The notes beneath the pieces are model-generated. The model did not search any database. It was not told where the DNA came from and saw only the letters and a program-made list of their open reading frames with translations. Below, one piece after another: positions 1-12,300 of a stretch of 64,000 bases of DNA. The stretch comes from Aphelenchoides besseyi (taxonomy: Eukaryota > Nematoda > Chromadorea > Rhabditida > Aphelenchoididae), in the NCBI GenBank assembly GCA_024699855.1, contig JAMPIQ010000002.1, positions 12,276,001 through 12,340,000 on the forward strand, given 5' to 3'. How positions within the stretch are numbered: position 1 is the first letter of the stretch; every line of letters begins with the position of its first letter. A program made the translations under genes and the position numbers.

Positions 1-2429
1 CAGTTGTTTACGAATCAACGGTAAAGACGTACGAATATCATGACCGTCAATGTACGCAGTTCCACTTGTCGGTCCTGTGTTACCTAAAATACAATCGTAA
101 ATTTCCAGCAATGCACAGAGTTTATTACCAATAAGCATCGACATTGTTGTACTCTTACCAGCGCCGTTATGTCCCAGCAAAGCTGTAATCTGCCCCTCGT
201 ACATTTTAATGTTTAGTTCATTAACCGCCAACTTGTGATATTTGCTTCCCTAAACAAAAGTAATATCAACAAACTTTGTTCCCATCAACTTACAAACTTG
301 CATTCAAAAATCTGCTTGAGAACATTTGTACCGTACCGTTTGGTTAAATTAACAATATGAATTTTCGGATCAGTCAATTCGTCCATTTCAACCCTTGAGT
401 TACGTCTTTTAGTTGAGTCAAAGCTGTTGATTTCCGTAGAGGATGTCTTTTTAACTCGACTTGGAAACCAATATGAAAGCTAATCATTATAAGATTTGAA
501 CGTTTTGACAATTAAACTCACTAAGAACGGGAACCAAGGCGGTTGTGAAACTCCATCACCATTCGGATTAATCGCTTCCACATACCAAGTTATGAGTATT
601 AAGATAGACGCATCTACTACTAACATTATCATAATGTACAACATCGTAATCTCGTCGTCTGGCGATGAAGGAATATGAATACGTGACCAATGCAAACCAG
701 TAGCTTGTGTTTCGTATTGCGCAATTAGGTTGAGTCCCAATCCAAGAGCAACGTTCGGATTCAAACAATTGACCATGCGAACACCGAACGAATACGGCGC
801 CTGCATGTCAATGCCCAGGAAGAAGGATGACCAAAAATACAACATTATCCACGCAACAACGGCCATAAGTGTGGCAACGGTTCCTGAATATTTCAATTAT
901 CTTCAATTCAAAAATCTCACTTACCGGATTGTAAAAAGGTTGAGAGTGCAAAACCAAAGACCGTCGCATTGAAAGCGTAGAGTAGAAAGAAAACGAATGT
1001 TATCGATGTATCGGTTTGTTTTGTAACAAAATGCATCAAAACGGTACTGGCAATCACAACGACAAGAATTTTCGCAAAGTTGACTATGAAATTGGCGATC
1101 CATTGAACAAACTGACTTAATCCCATTACATGCATGTATCCCTTTAACAACATGTTATCATTACGAATACGAATTACACACCTTAAGCCGATTTTCCTTC
1201 TCCATTACAATGTTGCGAACAATGTAAATCACACTTGTCATCAACGAAAATACGAGAACTGAAAAACAAACCTACGAATTGAACTACAAAAAAAAACCTG
1301 TAGGCAAAAACAACGCTCCAATCTCAATGATTCTCGTAGAATACGCAGGAAAAGGAAATCGTTGTAACTTAAAAGAAGAATATAAAGAGCATATATTCTA
1401 TTACCTGCAATATGTTTTCGTCTGTGGTCGGCGGTGAACTGTTCATTCCATTCAAATAGTATCCAACAGAAATGTCTACTGCTCGTTGCAACGATAAAAA
1501 TCCTTCGTCCCAATAGCCAGGAGTTCCACCAAGATCAGAATCCTTGTCCACAGGCCCACTGAAGGCCCAATTCGTGAAGGTGAGCCTTGTGTCCCACGGT
1601 TGAAAACCTTGACCAAAGCCGGCGAATCGACGTTTCGTATTGGAAATTCGAATCTTGTAGGCAAGTTCTTGGGTATTGGAGTCCGAGTCAACAAACTTTT
1701 GATCAAAAACAACTCCACCAATGAGTGAGTTATTACATTGATTTGTAAATGAATCCAGCACGTAACTGGTCATAAGATCTTCGGTAGGAAATCCTGAAAA
1801 AACCAGATAAATCTATAGCGATTACAAAGAACAAACCGAAAATATTGCAAGCAGTTTTGATTGTCACATTACTCAACGGATTATTCGGACCAAGAAGAAA
1901 GCTCAGCTCTTGAATCATATTCTCTTTCGTGTAGCGTTGCTATAATTCTTTGATTAGGTCACATTTAAGCCAACAAAAATATGAACCTGAACTATCTCCA
2001 TAATCTGATTGATCTTTTCGGTTGTGTTCGGACTGTAAGCGATGTCGAAATTTATCGTGTAGTTTTTTGCGTCGTGTTTGATTATTTGTAAAAAAAGACA
2101 TTTTGGCGCTGTTCCATTAATGAAAAAATCAAGTTGTACCATTGAGTCCTAAATTTAAAGGCACCAAGTTAAACCCAAATCACTTCACTTACGGTCGAGT
2201 TCGGAGTTGTGGCAATGAAATCAAATGATTGTCCACTGGCAAACCATTTGCCGTACTCAATATCCGAATATGTTTTCTCGAACTTATAAGCCAAACCAAT
2301 CATTAGACCAAAACTCGCACCAATTAACAACAACGGAATAACGAATTCAAGTAACGTGAACACTGGAGAACGCCATTGAGTTAAAACGTTCTTCCACAAC
2401 AACAACCTCAGTTGATTGAAGGCGCCCAT
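1..2429 (-). CDS. ABCA-family ABC transporter, N-terminal half (3' end outside window)
   Basis: Full-size ABCA proteins are lipid exporters or floppases with two membrane halves. The start [14 protein letters not shown] (ATG at 2429-2427) matches the family N-terminus and leads into a first transmembrane helix ([17 protein letters not shown]). A luminal domain of only about 170 residues follows, then a block of five or six helices, including one around [10 protein letters not shown] and one around [14 protein letters not shown]. The first nucleotide-binding domain starts near 420, with Walker [10 protein letters not shown] at about 210-180 and the typical [10 protein letters not shown] strand after it. 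About ten introns of 37-60 bp were inferred; one lies directly behind Walker A (about 150-105). The Q-loop, signature, Walker B and second half lie beyond the left edge. It resembles C. elegans CED-7/ABT proteins, but which one cannot be told. No lesion was seen. Confidence 0.9.
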
Positions 2430-3372
2430 TTCGGGCCTAACCAACGACCTTAATGTGAAGAAGTGAAATGATTTAACGCGATATCCACGGTTTGGTATTT
2501 TGATTTGACCAACAAATCTGAAGTGAAAGCAAATTAAACACAACCGACAAAGTACCCAAAAAATGATGATGAGTCAGACGAAAACGAAGTCCGACGTCCG
2601 AAGAACACAAGGAGTGTTGTTGATTACGTAAGTCTATGGGAATAGCATCATGAAAACGATAAGAAACTCGCCTGTTGATCGGCACAAGTTGACAAACGTC
2701 TCACAAAACTAACACCAAGTACTGGAACTTAATACGTGGTCTTTTCGTTAACAACCACTCCCTCATTCCGAAATGTTTCCGTTCGCAAAAAACTCGAATG
2801 AATTCCGATCTTTCAAATCTTGAGGCTCGTTGTTCCAACTTCTGTTACTAGTAATTAGAAGTCGAAGTGCTTCAATTTTTTGTTTATTAAGTCAACGTTT
2901 CATGCATAGAATTTCATTTGCTATAACTCGGATGAGAAAGTTGTGATCGTGTTTAATCTAATCGGCAGTAATCACCTACGGGCGTGTGGAGAGGAAACAA
3001 ATCGGAAATTATAGGAAATAACATCTGAATAAACAACAAGAAAAATTGTTTAATGGCATTTTCTGAGCAAGTTCATCGAAAGAAATCGGGAGGAAACAAG
3101 ATTGTGAATGTAGAAAGAGAGTTTTGTTGTCAAGAAGTTTTCCAAAATCTGTTTATTGATCGTGTTTATTATTAGGATTTACGATAAGAAGCCTGAAGTT
3201 CAAATCGACAAGAATCGTTAGATTAGAAAAAATGGCAATGGAAAAGAAGGACATAAATGCGGCGCATGAGTTGAAGCACCGGTCTACGTGGCAGTCATAG
3301 AAAAGAGTTATAGGCAGGAGGAGATTTGGAGGCTCAAAAGCGATCAATTCTCATTAAATTTTAAACAAAAGA
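2430..3372. other. Intergenic: 5' side of ABCA gene, 3' side of let-805
   Basis: Both flanking genes are on the minus strand. No exon-like reading frame was recognised. The stretch should hold the let-805 3' UTR (from 3372 downwards) and the upstream region of the ABCA gene. Nothing else was seen. Confidence 0.5.
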
Positions 3373-6300
3373 TTATGGTTGTGACAAATGAGTTTGGGCT
3401 GAAGATTGCTGTTGTCCACCGGAAGAGTATTCCTGAAAATACGAACTATTAGTGGATGGTATCTTATTGGGATCTGACCTCTTTGTAATGTCGTTGATAT
3501 CGTTCTTCGACCTGTTCGCGAAGACCTTCTGAGGTAGATTCTGAAAACATGCGATTAATAACTTGTCGATGATTCTTCAATGAAGTAAAATGCATGCTAA
3601 GAGATTTCCAATTCGCTGCTTTTCCTTTAGCTAACCTCCAGCACCGCGATCCACATTCGAAAGCGAATTACTAAATCGTCGCATACGGTCAAGAGTTTGA
3701 TTCATGGGCTCATGAACAATTTCGATCAGATCGTCTGCCCAATTATGAGACGTATTTGCTTCTAAAAGCCAATAAGCATTTGCGGCTATATATCAAATTC
3801 TACTAGTTTCGTCTTTTGGAACATAAACCCAATATTTTGGTTTGGAAATTTTTAAACAGAAACGTGTGAAAGGAAAAGGAAAGCTTTCATGTCACGAGGA
3901 CTTTTGAGAACACGTCCACAACAGTTTTGTCGACATTCAGACAGTGAAAATCTCAAACACACAAACAAATAACACAGCGAAAGTGGAAATCACAATTGCA
4001 CGTATTTCACAAGAAGCAAACATTGGTATTTAAAAGTTACCTTCTCCTCGTCCATGACGTTGTAACAAGCTGCTCGACTCTCCGATATTTGCATCACGGC
4101 CAAAAGCCGATGAGCTTTCAGCCACATTCAACGCCGATCCTCCGGTACGATGTTCACTATGATGTGTTTGGAAAGAATCTACAGTAAGACAGAAATAAGT
4201 TACAGGATTGACAGTAATTTCAAAGCGAACACTCAAGCGTTATACAAATAAGTTTGATAGACGGTAGTTGCTGTTAAATGTTAGTAAAAATCATACATCC
4301 AAATTACACACCATGAAAATTAATGTAAACGAAAAGTGTTATCGCATACCGTAATCGATGTTTGAGAATCCGCCTCCGGTCCTACTTCTCGTACGAGCGG
4401 TGTCATTCAAATATCCCGTATCGCTTGCATAACCCGGACTTCGTGTTGCATCAGGAGAGCGCGACAACGAGTCCAACTCTCGTTGCAAACTGTGTAGTGC
4501 ATCTCGACGAGCATGAGGAGTGAGTGGTCCAGGACGAGCGCCGTCCAACAATGTTTGCGACGCGTAACGTCGAGGACTCTCAACATCAGATCGACTCCGA
4601 TAGTTATAACGTCGAGACGAAGAGTAGGTGTCGGAAATTTGTTGTTCCAATCCACTCGTTCGACTCATATATGACGCTGATGCTCCAGATGTGTGACGTT
4701 GACGGTCGGCTGTTGTCGAAGTCGCATCTGAAGATTTGATTGAACAAAAAGATGAAAGTAAAAAACAGAGGCAAATCGTTTTTCAGTTTTCTCATCTAAC
4801 TACATTAAAAACGAAACATGTTGAGCACTCAGCTAATTGGGGTTATGATTTGATTAATTTGATCACACAGAGAAAGAAAACCTAATATAAAGTCTATTTT
4901 AGTAGAAGTCACTTAAGAAGAAGATGGTTTTTAAGCATAAACTTAGTTTGTTTGCTATTTTCTAACTACATATTGGCGACAAAAATTCGAAAATAACCCA
5001 CCTCTTCCCAACGCCGAAGCAGACAATGAACGTCGGTTTCGTCCCAAACTATTGTAACCGTCTAATTCACTTGCGTAGCGCATATAATCGCCCGGTGTGT
5101 AGTGCCTTCGAAGAGTACTGCGACGAGAACTTGAAGCCAATTCTTCTAATTCATTGGCTAACTGTTGACCGGTTGATGTGTAGCCAACGAAGTCGGGATG
5201 TTGATTGTAGACGTGGTAGATTTTGGTCGAATGAATTTCGTCTCCTTTCGTTTTTTCCAACGTAGTCAATCGTTCAGTCAACTCGGTAAGACTCTTTTGA
5301 ATGTGTCGAGATTCTTCAAATGACTGCAATACAAATATCAATGCCCGAAGCCCTAGTATAAATCTACCCGTCCACCTCCATTGGCTCCATCTTTAAAACC
5401 GTCAACATATCCTTGAACAAACTCATCGTTGTTCGGATATTGATCTTCGAGACGTTTCAAAAGACTGTTCGTAATACGATCACCAAAAACACCCGAATTT
5501 CCATCACGGAATCCTTGCATATAGCCGGTGGAATAACCTTCACGGTTCGGTCGATTGGCCAAATTGTATGTGGAACTTGTTATTCCACTAAGTCCAGCAT
5601 CACGAATTGCCTTCGCATATCCTTCGTGGAATCGGTCTGTTCGACTTCCGTATTCGTGATCCATTCGTTCACGTGCGGCAGCTCCCGAGCCCAAATGTCC
5701 GGCATCACCGTAACCGTGCCGATATCCTTCTTCGAAATCTCCTCGCTCTAAACATCAAAATGTAAACAGAATGTTCAAAAGTGATCAAGAATTCAATTGA
5801 ATTCAAGAACTCACGTCTGTATTCGTATTCCTCCTGAAACACATAAAAATTAGCCATTTAAACCGAATTATTTTGAGTTTAAACTACTAAACCGATAGTT
5901 TAAAGCGTTTTCCCAAACTTATTCACAAATAACGTACCTTGCTGCCACGAAGAAGCGGTTCTTGTCCATTCATCCAGCGGCGTTCACGAACACGTTTCCT
6001 TCTAAAACCCCATGAATTATTGTTGTAATAAGTTTGTTTTGTGAAACAAAACGTTAGTGTGATCAAACAGTTGAATTGAAATCGTTGACATGTTAAGAAC
6101 GATACCTTCGTAAACACCACAACGGGAGACAACAACAAAGAAGAATAAGAAGAAGAAGTAACGCCAATGCCAATGCTAACCACCACCATGGCCAACGAGA
6201 TGCAACATACGGCGACGCTGAAATTGTTTGTTAATATCACAACACACGTGTAGAAAAGAAATGATGTTTCTGTTACTTTTCACTTTGTTTTGAGTTCGAT

Positions 6301-9300
6301 TGTTTAGGGAAGTATTCAGAAGTTGACAGACATTCAAACTACTCCAACACACTCTTCAAATCTGACTTACGGATTGCCGCAGCAACAAATCGAAAACAGT
6401 ATAATCAAAAGCAGGACGATAAGGAAAAAAATTAACAGCAAACGCCACGGGATCATTTCCCAGGCGCCTTCTGCATCTAAAAAATTTTGAGTACACGAAT
6501 GTTGATGTCAACTCAATTCTTTGGGTTTTTATTTTGTCTACGATTTAAACGAAGTTTACCGTCCGGCCATGGAGAATTCCAAAGAACTCCCATCGTTGCG
6601 TGATCACACAAAACTGAATGTCATTTTCTCATGTTTTTCGCTTTCTAATTGAGGCTCTTAAACGCCTTCTGGAATCTTTTGATTATCGACTTTCCCGATG
6701 AAACAAAATCGCAAATTGACGGCAAAGAACGAGCAAAAACAACGAAAAACGAGAACAAACTTTGGTTACAATACTGATTTGGAGTCGTGGAGAGAAACGA
6801 ATTGTGTGTACGTGTTTGGTCACGACTGAAACATCAAACGGTCCAAGGAAGCGAAACTCTCGGACCGCAAAACTTCCACACAGCCAGCGAGACACTTGCT
6901 GATTGAAATGCTATTGAAACGAACAACCATCGTTCAAAATGCTCGCAAATCTGAACACTTCTTGATTCGACTTAATGTACAGCTTCATGCGAATATCTTT
7001 ATCGTCATGTTTTCAACCCTTCAATTCATTCCGAAGAGTTCAAATACGAATCGAAAACTATGCAAACAGTTCAAGATTGCCGGCATCTTGACCTTCATAA
7101 TCCCACTCCTCAAATGTCGGCAATCTTGTAAAAATCGCAAAAAACATTTTTATGTTGGTCAAACGGACAGTCAATCCCCACCAACAAGGACTTTTCAATA
7201 TATGAATATGCCCAATTTTACAAAGGTCACTCTCAGTCATGTCTATGCCAAGGTCACACCTTCGGTTCTAATCGAACAATAGACATCGCGTAAATGAATA
7301 CGCGAATGGACAACAAAAATAAACGATGTTGTTTTAAAATACGATTACCAGTTTGTTTTCTTCAAACATACCACGTATACGACCAATAACCGGTTGATAA
7401 TCGCGAAGATTCCACTTCGTGTAAATTTCGTAGTTGTACGTGTGTCCCTTGACCAATGGATAATTCAAATAACCTCCGATGACTTGACCATCACCAATTC
7501 GCACAGTTGTCGGATGAGTGAGTGTTTCGGTGTTAAATGAAGCTGCCACGTAATATGGAAGTTTTTGATTATCAGCCGTGACTTTGTCTGTAAGGAACGT
7601 CCAATTCGTATCTCCGGGCGGATCACGAGTATCAACCACCACATAGTATCGACTAAACTCAAAAGTTTGACAAAAATTTAAATTATGAAAACGTACGTGA
7701 GATTCTTTTCTGTGGGTGCTGGTGCAATCGGAACTTCCCAATAGGTGTCCGGGCCTCCAATGTTTTCGACCATGTAAGGCGGTGGAACAATACAACAGTT
7801 TTCTTTTACTTCTTTCGGTTCTGCAACAGCCAAACGTGCAGTTGTTTTCCATCGATTCCAAACACCATTGACTTTCGCTCGAACTTGGAATGCGTATTCG
7901 TCCGGATGATTCTCGAGATTGAAGACCAAATAACAAAGTCGATTGCATGGGTCTCTTGGACAAAGCAAATCTTTACGGTGTCTATCCGGTTCTTCTCTCC
8001 ATGTCAGATGTTGAACATTGTGCAAATGAACATAACGCACTTGATAATGCGTTGCCATATTCAACTCCACGGGTTCCCAGCTCATTGAGACGGCATAATT
8101 GGTTTGGTCACAATAACGAAGATTACGCGGCACAAACCATCCGGGTGGTAAAGTCGACCAAACGCCCCATGCACCGTTGTTTTGGTCTTTCAACAACAAA
8201 GTCACGTTGTAGGTTGTTGCCGGATCCAAATCGCGAATCACGAATTCGGTGCTCGTTGGACTCACATCGAACGTTTTTATTGTGTTCAAGCGAACGTTTG
8301 GATAAATGGATGTCAATGCTTTGGCAGTCAACTTAAAATTCGATGTAAATAATCACGCTTAAAACACTTACAATGTATCCTTTGTGTGATGTACCCCAAA
8401 CTGGCTCCCATTCGACAGTAAGTGTTGTTGGTGTTCGATGTCTTAGTTTCAAAATATGTTGATGTCCAACGGGCAAAGTCGAAAATGCTCCCCAAATCAT
8501 TTCACCATATCCACTTTCTGTACCGCCTTCAACCGTGATGTTATAGACGGTTTCGGGTCGAAGATCATCGAAACGAATTCTCGTTCCAGGAACAGGAACT
8601 GTGTAATTTTTCGGTTGACCTTGTTGCCAATTTTGTGAATCCAATGGTGCAATGGTTACACGATAGTGGGTAAGCAGATCGCGGTATTTCGGATCGAAGA
8701 TCTCTGGTGGTTCCCAAGTTACGTGAAGCATATTCTCCGACTTTTCAATTAATCGAAGATCAGTCGGAGGTCCAAGCCATTCGGGGAAAGGTTCCACTAA
8801 AATATCTTAGTGATTATCAACATCAAGTAATATATATACCTTTGATCGTAGTGGCAAAATTGCCGGAAATCAACCAAACGGGTGTTTTGTTATTCCAACC
8901 GCGAACCGTAACATTGTAAAGAGTGTTGGGTTGCAGGTTACGGAAATGATATTCGGTTTGTGAACCGGGTGTTGAATAACTACGTGCATTTTCTTTCGGT
9001 CTGCTGATAAACACCTAAAAGTTTATTTAATTAGATCTACAAAATGTAAATGCCTACTTCGTATTTGTCAATTTCATCGCTCACTACAGCCGGTGGTGTC
9101 CATTTGACTTTCAAATTGTCGTGTCCGGCCGAAAGCAACGTCAAACTACCGTTCAACGGTCCAATGTTTGCGTCTTTAGTTGTCGAAAAGAACTCCGTTG
9201 ACCATGGACCCCAGTTGCCAGATCCCGCTTGTGCTTGCACTTTGAATCGATAAGTGGTGGCAGGTTGTAAGCCGGTCACTTCCGTACACAAGTTTTCGGG

Positions 9301-12300
9301 CGTAAGCATCGGACTGCTATAGCCATCGCAACTTAATTCGTTACTTGGAAATTCGACTTCCACTGGATTCGAGTTGTCGGCTCGCGGACTGTACTGAACT
9401 TTGTACGCGACAACAGTTGGGCCGACTGGATGCGGTGGTAGCCAAGTCAATTGAATTGCTTTCGGTTTGGTTGAAATCGCTGTCAATTCACGAGGTGGTC
9501 CAAGTTCCGATCCGGTAGTACGTGCGTCGACAGGTTCTGACCACGGTCCTGGTCCAGCCGAAGTAAATGCGCGAACTTCGAAACGATACAATGAGCCGGG
9601 CATGAGCTCGTTGACTTCAGTTTTGGTACGCGGTGAAACGCCTTCACGAACTCCTTCATTCCACTCTTCCAACCCAGTGATTTTGTATTCGTATTGACTG
9701 ATCGGTCCATTTTGTTCAGTACACTCTGGTGGTTCCCAACTGTAAGCCAATTTGGTGTTGAAACGGCCGTCAACGCGAAGATTTTGTGGTGGTCCAGTTG
9801 GTGTTGCGTCTTCAGTCTTGAAGTAGCGAACCGTTGATTTTGGTTTAAAATCACTTGGCAAGTTTGGCGGACGACGAGCCGTTACAGTCACTTCGTATTC
9901 AGATCCGGGTGCTAATCCATCTAACAGAATTGTTTTATCATGAACATCCTCACGGACAATCGGTTCTTGCTCCTCAAACTCTTTCGGATTGCAACCACCC
10001 AATTTGATGAGTTTGTACGCAATGTCAACTCCATAGTCCCAACCTTCATCCTTATCCAACAAGTCCCAAGTAACTTCGGCGGTTGTTGGACTCTTTGGTT
10101 CGACATGAACAAAGAATTCGTTGGGAAGTGATTGAGTAGTTAACGTCGCCGGATTGCTCCATCTGCTGTGTTGTGGTTCTTCTCCTTCTTCAACGGTTTG
10201 CGTACGCATTTTTGCATTCCATTTGGTTCCCGGATTCGTGTTCAAAATCAGTTCTTCGGGAGCATCCGAAGGTACTTCAATGGTTCCTTGTGATGTGGTG
10301 TTCGAGTATTGAATTTGAAAAACAACGTCGTCACACTTCCAGGTTTCTTTTTCCGGATTTTCCCAAGTGATTTTAATCGTTTCAAAATCGACTTGTTGCA
10401 ATTGAACGTTGCTTGGCGGATTCTCGGGACCTAAGATTTTGTCTATTAACAACCCAACAGTTGTGTTAACATACGCCCACATTTGGTCATTGCTTTCAGT
10501 TCGGGGCTCGGTCCACCGCGTTTATCGTTTTTGGCAACAACACGAAGTCGGAAGAAGTATTCGGTTGACTCGATCAAATTGCGTACAGTCGCTTTGTACT
10601 CGTTATTGCGTGGTCGATGACGCACAACTCCGTTATGTTCTTGCCATTCATCATCGTGCTCGGATTTGTATTCCAAAACATAGCCAACAATGAATTCGGC
10701 TTGTTCCGGCTCAAGACCTTTCCATTTAACGCCAATGCTTGTCGATTTAACTGACTCCAATTCAAGACCGTATTCCAAAACCGGAATATCTGCAAAAGTT
10801 TGGGATTATTTTGCTCAGAATTCAATCTCATTCTTACTAATTTTTTCGGTTGTTGCAAACAACGGTTCACTATAATCACCCCAATCGCCACGTTCAGTGT
10901 GAGCGGAGACTGCAATCTCGTATTCGGTTTCTGGTTCCAGTTTTGCAACACGATAACAAAGACGATCGCGTTTGTTTGCATCCGAACATTGCAACTCAAA
11001 TGCTGGTACGCGCACATCCTTGTAGTTGTGTTGACCCGTTGGTGTATGACGAATTCGGTAAGTGTCAATGACACCGTTCGGCGGTTCTGGTGGTCGGAAT
11101 GAAATTTCGATTGCATTTGGCAACGCTTCTTCTTTTCGAAGATCTGTTGGCGCTGGTGGAGCTGCTGGCAGCGTTTGGAAGGTTACCCATTCCGAGAACG
11201 GACCGTCTCCTTGAGAATTGTAGCCACGAACACGAGCGCGATATTGAGTGAACGGTGCAAGTTGATCCAAAGAAACACGATTTGTAGTCGATTTGTCAGT
11301 TGTATTTTGACCATACGGACTGAGGGCTTCGAGTTCATAAGTATAACCGAGAATCTTTCCATGTCGAAGTTCGCATTCAATATCATTCCAAGACAACTCT
11401 GCTCTTGTCGAAGTTACCGAGCTTGCACGAAGATTGCGCGGTTGGCCGGTTGGTTCTAGAAATTAGAGTCGTCGTATTTGTCTTTTAAGTGTAAAAACAA
11501 ACCTGCTTCATCCGTCTTAACAATCACTGGTCTCGATTTAGGACCAGCTTGCGACGTATGAGCTACAACATGAACTTCGTATGTGGAATCAGGAAGCAGA
11601 TCTTTGAGATCGATTTGTTTGTCTTTCGAGTAAACACTAAACGGTTGAGAAGATCGAGGACCGCATTCACCAATAGATTTTAATTGGTAAGTGATGGTGT
11701 AGCCGGTGATTTCACCATTCGGATTATCAGGTTCATCCCATTTAACGTTGACGGTATTTGGACCGGTGGGTTTAGCATCAACATTCTTTACGGGACCAGG
11801 AATACCCTGCAAAAACATTCAATATAACAATGTTCGTAAGCTATTAGAAGCTATTCGAGTTTTTACTCAACTTCATGATCTTCAATTAACTTACATCCGC
11901 TGTTTTGATCTTCAATTCATCGCTCCAACCTGATGCTCCTGCATCGTTTTCGGCACGCACACGGAAAGTCCATCCGGTATTTGGTGCTGAATCAAAAGTA
12001 TGTTCGGTTCCACTAAATTTCTGAAAATTAGCAAACAAATTGATATCAAAAAAACCTGGGAATTGATTGCTGTTTCACCGGTTGACTTCCATTTCGATAT
12101 TCGATGGTGTAGCGGATGGCCGAGCACAACCACGTGTTCTTCGCTGGAGCCTGCCAATTCAAACGTACTTGCCAAGCAGATGGCGAATTGAGGTTGATGT
12201 TCGATGGTGGTGCCAGTGGTGCAGCACAACCAGTTCGTGCTTGAGCTTCAGGACTTGCTTCTCCAACACGTTGACGATGATCGACTACTTTGATGCGAAC

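Noticed and set aside
5923..6240. A 105-codon open frame covering let-805 exon B and the next exon
   Set aside because: It reads exon B in the wrong frame and runs through the intron. The frame that joins correctly to 5938-6001 and to the phase 1 FnIII donor gives the Trp/Leu-rich membrane helix.
7334..7362. Extension of the last FnIII exon to a GTAATCG donor near 7350
   Set aside because: That donor is in phase 0 and leads to early stops in either transmembrane exon. The GTATGT donor at about 7363 has better consensus and the right phase.
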